From an uncultured Spirochaetaceae bacterium (lineage in GTDB: Bacteria > Spirochaetota > Spirochaetia > Treponematales > Treponemataceae), in assembly GCA_902778325.1 (NCBI GenBank), contig CACYWZ010000003.1:1-64000 (forward strand): a stretch of DNA of 64,000 nucleotides. The letters run 5' to 3'. Below the pieces are notes generated by a model. The model saw only the letters and a list, made by a program, of their open reading frames with translations. It was not told where the DNA came from and did not search any database. Below are positions 1 to 7,578 of this stretch, piece after piece; the stretch's first letter is position 1; the number at the start of each line of letters is the position of its first letter. The position numbers were made by a program, and so were the translations under genes.

Positions 1-610
1 CTTTTCCGTTTTTGCACGCTGTGACGGTGAGGTTTATTCTTCCTGTTTTCTCGTCAAAATAAGCCTGAGGGTCTCGAAAATCGCGCTTTTGACCGAGAGA
101 GTCGTCAGGGACAATGCTCCAGCCGTCAATTTTGCTGAACGAATAGAGATTGTCGCTCTTTGCTGCCATGATTTTCTCGCCGTATTCGCTTGCGACTGCG
201 GAATGTCCTGTGTAGAAGAAGACGTATTCGCTGCCGATTTTTACGACGGAGCCTGTTCCTATCCAGCTGTCTTGTGCGAGTGTGCGGCTTGCTTCAAGGA
301 CAGGTTTTTCTATTTCTGTCCAAGTAACAAAATCGCTCGTCGTCGCCAGGAACACGGAATGGTTGAATGAGTCCCCGCCGTCTTTGAGGTAATAAACGTA
401 GAACACGCCGTCCTCATAATAGGGCATGCAGTCTCCTGCGTACGGCTGCTTTGAGCCGATTGCGCGGGGAAGAAAAAAGGTTTTGTAAGAGAAGTCCTTT
501 TCGTCTTTCACATCAAATTGTATTTGCGAAATCTCGTTTTTATCGTTTGCCTCGCACCCGAAAAAGAGAATACCGCAAGAAAGAAGAATAGCTTTCATAA
601 ATAATTTCAT
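1..610 (-). CDS. GH32-type glycosidase lipoprotein (partial)
   Basis: The C-terminal part lies outside the window; about 203 residues are visible. The N-terminus is a lipoprotein signal (ILLSCGILFFGC, Cys at residue 19), so the protein should be anchored in the envelope. The rest reads as a five-bladed beta-propeller glycosidase of the GH32/GH43 type, with a GDCMPYYEDGVFYVYYL stretch in the place of the family's first conserved block and an RDFRDP motif further on, matching the Arg-Asp-Pro motif of GH32. Its start codon overlaps the stop of the upstream GH32 gene (ATGA), so the two are translationally coupled. A likely role is hydrolysis of fructans or fructo-oligosaccharides outside the cytoplasmic membrane, feeding the ABC transporter encoded upstream. 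Family is fairly certain, substrate is inferred. Confidence 0.8.
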   Translation of the reverse strand, partial: MKLFMKAILLSCGILFFGCEANDKNEISQIQFDVKDEKDFSYKTFFLPRAIGSKQPYAGDCMPYYEDGVFYVYYLKDGGDSFNHSVFLATTSDFVTWTEIEKPVLEASRTLAQDSWIGTGSVVKIGSEYVFFYTGHSAVASEYGEKIMAAKSDNLYSFSKIDGWSIVPDDSLGQKRDFRDPQAYFDEKTGRINLTVTACKNGK

Positions 611-2088
611 ATTGATAACTCATATTTGTCTAGCGAGAATGAAGCAGAGCCGACAGCCTTGAATGAAATGCCGTCTGCTTTTAGGTCAGTCGGGACAGCG
701 ACAGACATCGCCTGTTTTCCGTCGTCGATGAAGACTTCCATGCTGAAGCGGTCAAGAATAATGCGCAAATCAAGGCTTTCTGTTTTGTTTTTCAGAATGC
801 ACTCTTGGCTGTGGATAATTGCGCGGCAAGAAGAGCATCTTTTTCGGTCAACCGTGAGTGTATGCTCTTTTGCGCGGAAAATAAGGCGAATGGCTCTTTT
901 TTCATCTTTGAAAAAGTTCACTTCAAAAACGGAGCAGTCATTTTTTGCCGCGATGTGAAGCTCCATATCCAAAACTCTGCCTTTTATGCCGTCAAGGGTC
1001 TTTTCTTCGTTTGAAAGTGGCACATTCTCGTAAGAAATCTTGTTGGAGCGAAATGAATCAAGTTCTTTTATCGGCTTTTGGCAAAGTCTGCCGTCTTTGA
1101 TGAAGATTTCTCTTGGAGTAGCCATTTGGCACGCCCACTTTTTGCTTGTGTTTATTGCCAGACCGTCCCAGTTTTGAAGCCAGCCTAGCATTATTCTTCT
1201 GCCGTCGGTGCTCAAAACTGTTTGCGGTGCGTAAAAGTCGATTCCTGAATCTATTGTTTGTGCATGCTCGTCGTTGAACGTGCCTTTTTCGCTGTCGAAA
1301 GAACCGAGCAAGCAAAGTGTGCTGTTTCCGTTGTGGAATTCCTCGCCGTCGTCTGTCATATCCTGAGGACTTGTCAAAAGCACATAAGAGCCGTCGAGTT
1401 CAAAGAAATCAGGGCATTCCCACATCTTGCCGTAGCGGTTGCGGTTTTGTGCAAGCACGCTTTTGAAGCGCCATGAATAGCCATCTTCACTTGCAAAAAG
1501 CAATATCTGACCGCTTTTGTCTTCTGGTCTGTTTGCGACAACAGCCAAATATGAGCCGTCGTCTGTTTTCCAAATGCGAGGGTCTCTAAAATCATTTCGG
1601 CTTGCTCCTTTTGGAAGCATTTTCTCGTCGATAACAGGGTTCTGCGGATATTTTTCGTAATTGACGCCATCACCTGTTGCGACGCATTGCACTTGCACGT
1701 CTTTTAGTGTTCCGTCTGCTTGCTTTTCTTGTCGCACGCCTGTATACATCAAAAGTTGTTTGCCGTCTTTTGTTTCAACTGCGCTGCCTGAAAATACGCC
1801 GAACCTGTCATACCAAGCGTCAGGTGCAAGCGCGCAAGGAAGATATTCCCAATGCAATAAATCTTTGCTTACAGCGTGTCCCCAGTGCATTGAATCCCAA
1901 TGAGTGCTGTACGGATTATATTGATAGAATAAATGATACGCGCCATTATAAAAAGAAAATCCGTTCGGGTCGTTCATCCAACCGCATTTTGCTGTCAGAT
2001 GAAAAACTGGGCGCTCTTCTTCTTTGATGTTCTTTGCCGTCTCAGTTTCATAATTCCTTGCTTTGAGCAAAATATCGCTCTCTGTCAT
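607..2088 (-). CDS. GH32 beta-fructosidase (sucrose / fructo-oligosaccharide hydrolase)
   Basis: The 493-residue protein carries all three GH32 catalytic motifs: WMNDPNG (nucleophile Asp40), FRDP (168-170) and WECPD with the acid/base Glu224. The N-terminal propeller covers about residues 28-340 and the C-terminal beta-sandwich the rest. There is no signal peptide, so it should act in the cytoplasm on imported sucrose, sucrose phosphate or short fructans. It follows the ABC transporter genes and precedes a lipoprotein GH32, which fits a fructan-use operon. A Shine-Dalgarno AAGGGGA sits before the ATG. Whether it prefers phosphorylated sucrose cannot be read from the sequence; the absence of PTS genes nearby argues for unphosphorylated substrate. 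Confidence 0.93.
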   Translation of the reverse strand: MTESDILLKARNYETETAKNIKEEERPVFHLTAKCGWMNDPNGFSFYNGAYHLFYQYNPYSTHWDSMHWGHAVSKDLLHWEYLPCALAPDAWYDRFGVFSGSAVETKDGKQLLMYTGVRQEKQADGTLKDVQVQCVATGDGVNYEKYPQNPVIDEKMLPKGASRNDFRDPRIWKTDDGSYLAVVANRPEDKSGQILLFASEDGYSWRFKSVLAQNRNRYGKMWECPDFFELDGSYVLLTSPQDMTDDGEEFHNGNSTLCLLGSFDSEKGTFNDEHAQTIDSGIDFYAPQTVLSTDGRRIMLGWLQNWDGLAINTSKKWACQMATPREIFIKDGRLCQKPIKELDSFRSNKISYENVPLSNEEKTLDGIKGRVLDMELHIAAKNDCSVFEVNFFKDEKRAIRLIFRAKEHTLTVDRKRCSSCRAIIHSQECILKNKTESLDLRIILDRFSMEVFIDDGKQAMSVAVPTDLKADGISFKAVGSASFSLDKYELSI

Positions 2089-2202
2089 ATTTTTTCCCCT
2101 TTAGCCATAGGCTGCTTTGTATTTTGTGGTATTGCTTGTAACGGATATTTTTTATGAAATCAGATGTTTGAAATCTATTGTTTTTAATTTGTTTTGTTTT
2201 TA

Positions 2203-2243
2203 AGCAAAGCCGCTTTAACTTATTTTGCTAAAACGGCTTTGCT
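2203..2243 (-). promoter_or_regulatory. stable intercistronic hairpin after the binding-protein gene
   Basis: A 10-bp perfect stem (AGCAAAGCCG / CGGCTTTGCT) with further pairing inside lies between the binding-protein gene and the GH32 gene. No T-run follows on the minus strand, so it is not a standard terminator. Such hairpins after sugar-binding-protein genes commonly stabilise the upstream mRNA so that the binding protein is made in excess; that role is inference here. Confidence 0.5.
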
Positions 2244-2283
2244 CTCATTTTCTAAAACTAGCTCACAAAACTAATCTGTTGCA

Positions 2284-3957
2284 TTAGTTTCCAAGACTTG
2301 CGAAGTATGCATCAAGATACTTCTGATAGATTGCAAGTTCTGAATCAAGTTTGTAAGAATCGAGTTTCTTCAAGAAATCATTCCAGTCAGAATCGCTAAA
2401 TCCGTTCATAACCCATTCAGACTTTGCTGCGTTAATCGTCTTTGTGATGTCTGCCTGCAAGTTAGAAAGCTGCTCTGTGTCTTCGCGAGTCATAAACACG
2501 TTCGGATAAACATATTTCTCGTGGATATCAGGAGTGTAGAACTCTTTAATCCAGTCAAGACGATACTGAGCATCATCAGGGCAAGTTACATAAACACCAT
2601 AGTATTTGTCGAGAATTGCCAAAGGTCCGTTTACGCTCTCTGCTTCGCGCACTTCAACAGGAGACGCATCTCCAAGCGGTGCGTGCTTGAGCATATCGTA
2701 GCCAGCCTCGTTCTTTCCAAGTGTGAAAATGTCGAATCCGTCGTTCTCGCCATAAGTTCCCCAGTTGTTCTGTGGAGACTGGAATGGGTCATACATCTGG
2801 TCAATCCATGCACAAACAAGAGCAGGATTCTTTGCAACAGCAGTGACGACACAGCGACCGCGGTCAAATCCACTGGTGAATGAGCCGTTCTGCGCAGTCA
2901 AGTTCTTTGTGTCAGCCTTCAAAACTGGGAGAGGCACAAAGTCTGCAAGGTTTGCGATATTTGCAACGTCCCAACTAAAGCAAACGCCGTAACGTCCTGA
3001 TTTTCCTTTTGAAACGTATGTTGACCATTCTTGTGTGAATGACTCTGGGTCAATCAAGTCTTGCTCATACAAAGCGTGAAGCCAAGCAGTTCCCTTCTTG
3101 AAGCCCTCCTGAGTTGCGCTGCAAATAACTTTCTTGTCGTCTGTTACTGCAATGTGGCGACCCTTGTCAGCATCTCCGTATCCTTCGCCGAAACCGTTGA
3201 TAAGAACATATGGGTCTTGACCGCCGTCGTTCATGATGAAAGACATAGGGATAACGCTACCGTCAATGCCAAACTCTTTCTGCAATTTTTCTGCATTGTC
3301 GCGGAATGCAATGAGTGTGCGCTCAAACTCTGTTGTTGTTGATGGAATTGGAAGACCGAGGAAGTCGAGCCATTTCTTGTTGATAAAGCTCATGTTATCG
3401 ATAACCTGAATAGCCTCTTTTCCCTGTCCGAGCTGCTCAATCCAAGGGAAAGCCCAAATGTGTCCGTTAGAGTCAGTACACATTGCGCGATATTCTGGAT
3501 AGTTTTCGAAAACAGTCTTGAGGTTTGGCATATACTTGTCAATGTAGTCCTCAAGGGCAATGATGATGCCTTGGTCAGCGTATTTCAAAAGCGCACTGTC
3601 GTTGAAACTTGCGTTAAAGACGAAATCAGCAAGTGTCTTTGGGTTTGCCATAGCAAGAGTGATTTTGTCTCCCCACTGGTCAGCCTGCATTGCAGTCCAC
3701 TTTACTTCAACATTTGTTTTTTCCTGCAATCGCTTGAAAATTGTGCGGTTGTTCGGATTGCTCTCAGTGTTGGCAGGATAGCTCGTCAAACCTGTAATCA
3801 CAGCCTTTTCTTTGAGCGGGAAAACAAGAGAAGCAATATCCACTTCCTGCACCTTGCCATTGTTGAGAGCAACTTTGTCCTTGCCTCCGCAACTGGTCAA
3901 CATCACTGCACTTCCTGCAAGAAGAGCAAGTGCTACCGATTTGTAAAATCTTTTCAT
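2284..3957 (-). CDS. sugar ABC transporter substrate-binding lipoprotein
   Basis: A 557-residue extracellular solute-binding protein of the large (about 550 aa) LplA-type group that accompanies LplB/YtcP permeases. The start at 3957 is chosen because it is preceded by a TTGGGGG Shine-Dalgarno and begins a clear lipoprotein signal (KRFYKSVALALLAGSAVMLT, then SC). A longer reading frame exists upstream but would overlap the permease gene and hide the signal peptide inside the protein. It should bind an oligosaccharide in the periplasm and hand it to the two permeases encoded just upstream. With GH32 genes downstream, a fructan or sucrose ligand is the best guess. Confidence 0.9.
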   Translation of the reverse strand: MKRFYKSVALALLAGSAVMLTSCGGKDKVALNNGKVQEVDIASLVFPLKEKAVITGLTSYPANTESNPNNRTIFKRLQEKTNVEVKWTAMQADQWGDKITLAMANPKTLADFVFNASFNDSALLKYADQGIIIALEDYIDKYMPNLKTVFENYPEYRAMCTDSNGHIWAFPWIEQLGQGKEAIQVIDNMSFINKKWLDFLGLPIPSTTTEFERTLIAFRDNAEKLQKEFGIDGSVIPMSFIMNDGGQDPYVLINGFGEGYGDADKGRHIAVTDDKKVICSATQEGFKKGTAWLHALYEQDLIDPESFTQEWSTYVSKGKSGRYGVCFSWDVANIANLADFVPLPVLKADTKNLTAQNGSFTSGFDRGRCVVTAVAKNPALVCAWIDQMYDPFQSPQNNWGTYGENDGFDIFTLGKNEAGYDMLKHAPLGDASPVEVREAESVNGPLAILDKYYGVYVTCPDDAQYRLDWIKEFYTPDIHEKYVYPNVFMTREDTEQLSNLQADITKTINAAKSEWVMNGFSDSDWNDFLKKLDSYKLDSELAIYQKYLDAYFASLGN

Positions 3958-4045
3958 GTAATACCCCCAAGTGCTTTTTGCACTTTGTAAAACCCTTTTT
4001 TTATAAAACTCTTTTGTAATGTCTGCAAAAGAGTCTGTTGGTTGC

Positions 4046-4945
4046 CTAGCCCTTGATTGAGCCGACAAGAATACCTTTGTTGAAATACTTTTGGAAGAAT
4101 GGATACATCACCAAAAGCGGCAAACTTGAAACGATAATTGTTGCATACTTTAGCAATTCTGCAAGCTGTGCACGGGCGGCTGTGCTTTGCATATCGCTAA
4201 TCATTCCAGATTCTGGCTGATTTTGGATAAGGATTGAGCGCAACACGAGCTGCAATGGCTGTTTTGCCGCATCGTTCAAGTAAATCATTGCGTCAAAGTA
4301 GCTGTTCCACATTCCGACGAACTGCCACAATGACAAAACCATAATTAGAGGAGCGCAAACAGGAAGCAAAATGCGGAAATAGTATGTAAATTCGCTTGCA
4401 CCGTCCACATATGCCGCTTCTTGCAATTCCTTCGGAATTCCGCGGTAGAATGTGCGCGCAATAATCATATTCCACACATTGAATGCGCCTGGCAAAATAA
4501 GCGCCCACATTGAATCAAGAAGTCCGAGATTGCTGATGAGCAAATAAGTTGGAATTAATCCACCTCCGAAGAACATCGTGATGACGAAAATCACATTGAA
4601 GAACTTGCGACCCTTGAAGTCACTTCGGCTCATTGGATATGCTGCAAGCATTGTGATTGCAACTGAAACAAAAGTTGATAGTGCTGAGTAAATAACTGCG
4701 TTCTTGAAGCCTGTCCAGATTGCCGCATTAGAAAGTACTCTCTGATAAGCTGTGAGTGTCCATTTTGCAAAGTCGAACGTAATTCCTCGGTTTTGCAGTG
4801 TTACAGGGTCGATAAAACTTGCAACAACGATGTAGACCATCGGCACGATGATTGCAAGAACGAAAAGAGCCAAGAGCAAGTAGCCAAAGTTGATAATTAT
4901 TTTGTCGCGATATGAAAGTCTGATAAGTTGCCTATTCTGATTCAT
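4046..4945 (-). CDS. CUT1 sugar ABC permease (LplC/YtcP type)
   Basis: 299 residues with about six membrane segments, the first at about residues 17-40. The EAA loop that contacts the ATPase reads IPKELQEAAYVDGAS, followed by the conserved aromatic FRILLPVCAPL. It lies 12 nt after the first permease gene and 88 nt before the binding-protein gene. No ATPase gene is present in the operon; this transporter group usually borrows a shared MsmK/UgpC-type ATPase encoded elsewhere. Membrane role certain, substrate inferred from GH32 neighbours. Confidence 0.92.
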   Translation of the reverse strand: MNQNRQLIRLSYRDKIIINFGYLLLALFVLAIIVPMVYIVVASFIDPVTLQNRGITFDFAKWTLTAYQRVLSNAAIWTGFKNAVIYSALSTFVSVAITMLAAYPMSRSDFKGRKFFNVIFVITMFFGGGLIPTYLLISNLGLLDSMWALILPGAFNVWNMIIARTFYRGIPKELQEAAYVDGASEFTYYFRILLPVCAPLIMVLSLWQFVGMWNSYFDAMIYLNDAAKQPLQLVLRSILIQNQPESGMISDMQSTAARAQLAELLKYATIIVSSLPLLVMYPFFQKYFNKGILVGSIKG

Positions 4946-4957
4946 TTTGTGCGCTCC

Positions 4958-5854
4958 TTAAAGTCCCTGTCCGTCGTTCATCTTTGAGACCGTTTTATTA
5001 ACGATGATGAGCAAAATAACGTTTATAATCGTGTTGAAAAGTCCAACAGCGGTTGAGAAACTGTAATCACCGTCAAGAAGACCTTTCTTGTAAACATATG
5101 TTGCGATGATTTCCGCAGCCGGCAAGTTCAAATCCGTCTGCAAAGCATACGCCTTTTCAAAACCAATGCTCATGATGTTTCCAGCTTGCAAGATGAACTG
5201 AATAACGACCATGTCTTTGATTGCTGGCCATTCCACAACCGCGATTTCTTGCAAGATGTTCGCTCCGTCAAGAATTGCAGCCTCGCGAGTTTCTTGGCTT
5301 ACGTTTGCCAATGCCGCTGTGTACATAATCGAAGCCCATCCAGCGCCTTGCCAAATGCCAGAAGCGATATAAATTGAGCGGAATGCGCTCGGCATCGTCA
5401 TAAAATTGATTTGCGTTCCAAGAAGGTGATTGAGAGGACCTGTTACAGAAAGCAAAATTCGTACAATACCGCAAACAACGATAACAGAAACGAAGTTCGG
5501 CATATAAAGAACTAGCTGAATGTTGCGCTTGATTCCTGCGCTTCTTATGCGATTGAGCAAAAGAGCAAGGATAATCGGTACAGGAAATCCCCACAGAAGA
5601 CCATAAATACTGAGTTTGAGTGTATTCAAAAGATATGTGATGAAATCAGGGGAGGACAAAAAGCGAGAAAAGTGCTTTAAGCCGACCCAGCGACTTGCCA
5701 ATACGCCACGAATCGGATTGTAGTCCTGAAATGCAATCAGGATTCCTCCCATCGGAATGTATCTGAAAATGACAGTGAGCAAGACAGCAGGAAGCAAAAA
5801 GATTACATAGAGTTGCCAGTGCTGTCGTATATATGTCAAGGTTTTAGATTTCAT
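4958..5854 (-). CDS. CUT1 sugar ABC permease (LplB type)
   Basis: 298 residues. The start at 5854 is chosen because an AAGGGGG Shine-Dalgarno lies 7 nt before it; a longer frame to 5935 would run through the promoter. N-terminal membrane segment YVIFLLPAVLLTVIF, then the LplB-type GGILIAFQDYNPIRG block, and an EAA loop (SQETREAAILDGANI). First gene of the transporter operon, translated from the promoter at 5914-5942. It pairs with the second permease to form the membrane channel for the sugar recognised by the lipoprotein. Confidence 0.92.
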   Translation of the reverse strand: MKSKTLTYIRQHWQLYVIFLLPAVLLTVIFRYIPMGGILIAFQDYNPIRGVLASRWVGLKHFSRFLSSPDFITYLLNTLKLSIYGLLWGFPVPIILALLLNRIRSAGIKRNIQLVLYMPNFVSVIVVCGIVRILLSVTGPLNHLLGTQINFMTMPSAFRSIYIASGIWQGAGWASIMYTAALANVSQETREAAILDGANILQEIAVVEWPAIKDMVVIQFILQAGNIMSIGFEKAYALQTDLNLPAAEIIATYVYKKGLLDGDYSFSTAVGLFNTIINVILLIIVNKTVSKMNDGQGL

Positions 5855-5913
5855 TCGTTCCCCCTTGCACGAGTACGGTGCATTTGTAAAATCGTATTTA
5901 TTTGTATAGTTAA

Positions 5914-5942
5914 AGTGTAAGAGTGAATGTTTCATTTGTCAA
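5914..5942 (-). promoter_or_regulatory. sigma-70-type promoter of the sugar ABC operon
   Basis: On the minus strand TTGACA (5942-5937), a 17-nt spacer and TACACT (5919-5914) lead into a leader of about 50 nt ending in a strong ribosome site. Upstream of the -35 there are two direct copies of TTTGCACA (about 5951-5967), and a GTAAAAT-type partial inverted repeat (5886-5901) lies just downstream of the -10; either could bind the neighbouring LacI-type regulator. Confidence 0.75.
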
Positions 5943-6066
5943 GAAGAAATTGTGCAAAATGTGCAAATTGTAAATAGTTGCCAAAAATATATGCTGTTTG
6001 GCGGAAAAATTATTGTATTTTATAAAAATAAAGCTTTATAAATAATGAATGAATATTTACATTTTA

Positions 6067-6079
6067 ATGCAGACTGCAT
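6067..6079. promoter_or_regulatory. 13-bp palindrome upstream of the sugar operon promoter
   Basis: ATGCAG-A-CTGCAT is a perfect inverted repeat in the gap between the regulator gene and the transporter operon. It lies about 125 bp upstream of the -35 box. A regulator site is possible, but no second copy was found near the promoter. Confidence 0.3.
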
Positions 6080-6129
6080 AATAAAAACGTGCATATGACT
6101 AAAAACAAGACTCTACACAAAAGCACTTT

Positions 6130-6169
6130 GCAGAGACTGCCCTGTCAAATAGATAGTCTCTGCTTTTTT
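6130..6169 (+). terminator. hairpin with T-run after the LacI-type gene
   Basis: GCAGAGACT / AGTCTCTGC 9-bp stem followed on the plus strand by TTTTTT, directly beside the regulator's stop codon. Read on the regulator's own (minus) strand the tail after the stem is only weakly T-rich, so termination of the regulator transcript may be partial. Confidence 0.5.
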
Positions 6170-6170
6170 C

Positions 6171-7250
6171 TTATTGCACGCTTTGAGAAGAAGCGCGACA
6201 AATCAAAGACGTTTGCACATAGACAGTGCGAAAAGCCCTTGTTGGCGCTTCAATTCGGGATAACATCAAATCCATTGCGCAAAAGCCCATGTCATGCGAG
6301 TTTATGCGAATCGAAGTGAGAGGCGGGGAGAGAATCAGCGCCTGTGGAGAGTCGTCAAAGCCACAAATAAGCGTGTCTTCTGGAACTCGTATTCCCTTCT
6401 CACGAAAAACCATGAGCAAATCAGCCGCAATGAAGTCGTTTGCACAAATTATCACTTCTGGGATTTTTTCCCATTTTGCAAGATATTCAATCAGATAATC
6501 CCTGTAAACTTTTTGAATTCCGTTCGTGCAAACCGTGATGTTTCCAATCAAGGCGCGCTCTTCTTTGTATTCAAGACCGTACATCGTGAGAGCGCCGCGG
6601 AATGCGTCGTAGCGCTCGAAAAAAGAGCGGCAATGCTTTGCTTCTCCAACGAAGGCAAAGTCTTTTTTGCCGCGATTGACCATATCAGCGATGAACTCAT
6701 AAATGCAGTTTCTGTTTTCCATCAAAAGCACATCGGCTCTAATTGTCTTTGGTGAAAATGTTGCAGGCGTGTCAATAAACACAAGCGGCATATTCAAGTC
6801 GCAAAGCAATGAGCAGTATTCCTCGTCGAACATCTCAACACAGAAAATTCCCAGAATGCGACTCTTGTCAAATGAGGCGGGGAGTTTTTTCTCTTTCAGC
6901 TCCCTCTGTGTCACGCGATAAATCGTAAAGCCACAACCAAGTTTCGACGCTTCTTCTTGCATGACATCAAGCATTTTTGCTGAAAAATGCAGGCTGTCCA
7001 ATATTCCCGCAGTCAAAAGGGCAAAATCGCCGGAAATTTTTTCGTCTTTCACCCTTTGCACATTAAAAGATAGACTGGAGTCTTCTGAAGCATATGAAAA
7101 GAGCTTGTAGCCCATCTCCTGAGCCTTTTTGAAAATCGCCTCTCGCGTGCTGGGAGCAAGAGAGCCTGTATTGTTAATCGCTTTTGAAACTGTGTTTCGT
7201 GAAAGTCCGAGTGAATCGGCAATATCCTGAATAGTAACTCTTGTAGCCAT
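6171..7250 (-). CDS. LacI-family transcriptional regulator
   Basis: 359 residues from the ATG at 7250. The N-terminal helix-turn-helix reads VTIQDIADSLGLSRNTVSKA, the LacI signature, followed by a sugar-binding core of the periplasmic-binding-protein fold. It sits directly upstream of, and in the same direction as, the fructan/sucrose transporter operon, so it is the likely local repressor, with a sugar as inducer. A promoter (TTGACA, 18 nt, TATATT) ends 6 nt before the ATG and there is no Shine-Dalgarno, pointing to a leaderless message. The window holds HPr and HPr kinase, but nothing shows that this protein is a CcpA that reads HPr-Ser-P. Confidence 0.93.
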   Translation of the reverse strand: MATRVTIQDIADSLGLSRNTVSKAINNTGSLAPSTREAIFKKAQEMGYKLFSYASEDSSLSFNVQRVKDEKISGDFALLTAGILDSLHFSAKMLDVMQEEASKLGCGFTIYRVTQRELKEKKLPASFDKSRILGIFCVEMFDEEYCSLLCDLNMPLVFIDTPATFSPKTIRADVLLMENRNCIYEFIADMVNRGKKDFAFVGEAKHCRSFFERYDAFRGALTMYGLEYKEERALIGNITVCTNGIQKVYRDYLIEYLAKWEKIPEVIICANDFIAADLLMVFREKGIRVPEDTLICGFDDSPQALILSPPLTSIRINSHDMGFCAMDLMLSRIEAPTRAFRTVYVQTSLICRASSQSVQ

Positions 7251-7256
7251 AGTACA

Positions 7257-7286
7257 AATATACTTGAAATCGGCAATAAGTGTCAA
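7257..7286 (-). promoter_or_regulatory. promoter of the LacI-type gene, leaderless arrangement
   Basis: TTGACA (7286-7281), 18-nt spacer, TATATT (7262-7257), then 6 nt and the ATG. The transcription start is predicted at or within a base or two of the start codon. Confidence 0.7.
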
Positions 7287-7288
7287 AT

Positions 7289-7304
7289 GTAAAATAAATT
7301 TTAC
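7289..7304. promoter_or_regulatory. 16-bp inverted repeat beside the regulator promoter
   Basis: GTAAAAT-AA-ATTTTAC is a perfect inverted repeat directly upstream of the regulator's -35 box. The same half-site GTAAAAT occurs in the leader of the transporter operon (5886). It is a reasonable autoregulatory operator candidate. Confidence 0.4.
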
Positions 7305-7313
7305 TCAAACATT

Positions 7314-7545
7314 GTGCAGGAGTGAATTCTAGAAGTAAAAAAGTGTCCTGCAACGTGCAGGAGTGAATTCTAGAAGTAAAAAAGCGTCCTGCAACGTGCA
7401 GGAGTGAATTCTAGAAGTAAAAAAGTGTCCTGCAACGTGCAGGAGTGAATTCTAGAAGTAAAAAAGGTTCCTGCAGCGTGCAGGAGTGAATTTTAGAAGT
7501 AAAAAAGTGTCCTGCAATGTGCAGGAGTGTTTTTTAGAAACAAAA
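7314..7545. repeat. tandem array A, 41-bp unit, six copies
   Basis: The heptamer GTGCAGG recurs at 7314, 7355, 7396, 7437, 7478 and 7519, exactly 41 bp apart each time. Every unit junction forms a perfect hairpin TCCTGCA-ACG-TGCAGGA (7-bp stem, 3-nt loop). The first five units differ at only a few positions; the sixth decays into GTTTTTTAGAAAC. No gene is seen inside. The array separates the divergent regulator and LRR genes. Confidence 0.95.
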
Positions 7546-7578
7546 CGTGAAAAAATCACGAGTGCCGATAAATAAAAA

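Noticed and set aside
3460-3990. Plus-strand frame opposite the sugar-binding protein gene
   Set aside because: It is the mirror of a well-supported gene, with Cys-rich, low-quality translation and no start signal.
6171-7250. CcpA partner of HPr-Ser-P
   Set aside because: The regulator is LacI family, but its position beside a sugar operon and lack of clear CcpA-specific features give no support for a global role.
7314-7545. CRISPR array
   Set aside because: Units are alike over their whole length with no unique spacers, and no cas genes are present; the same holds for the other arrays.
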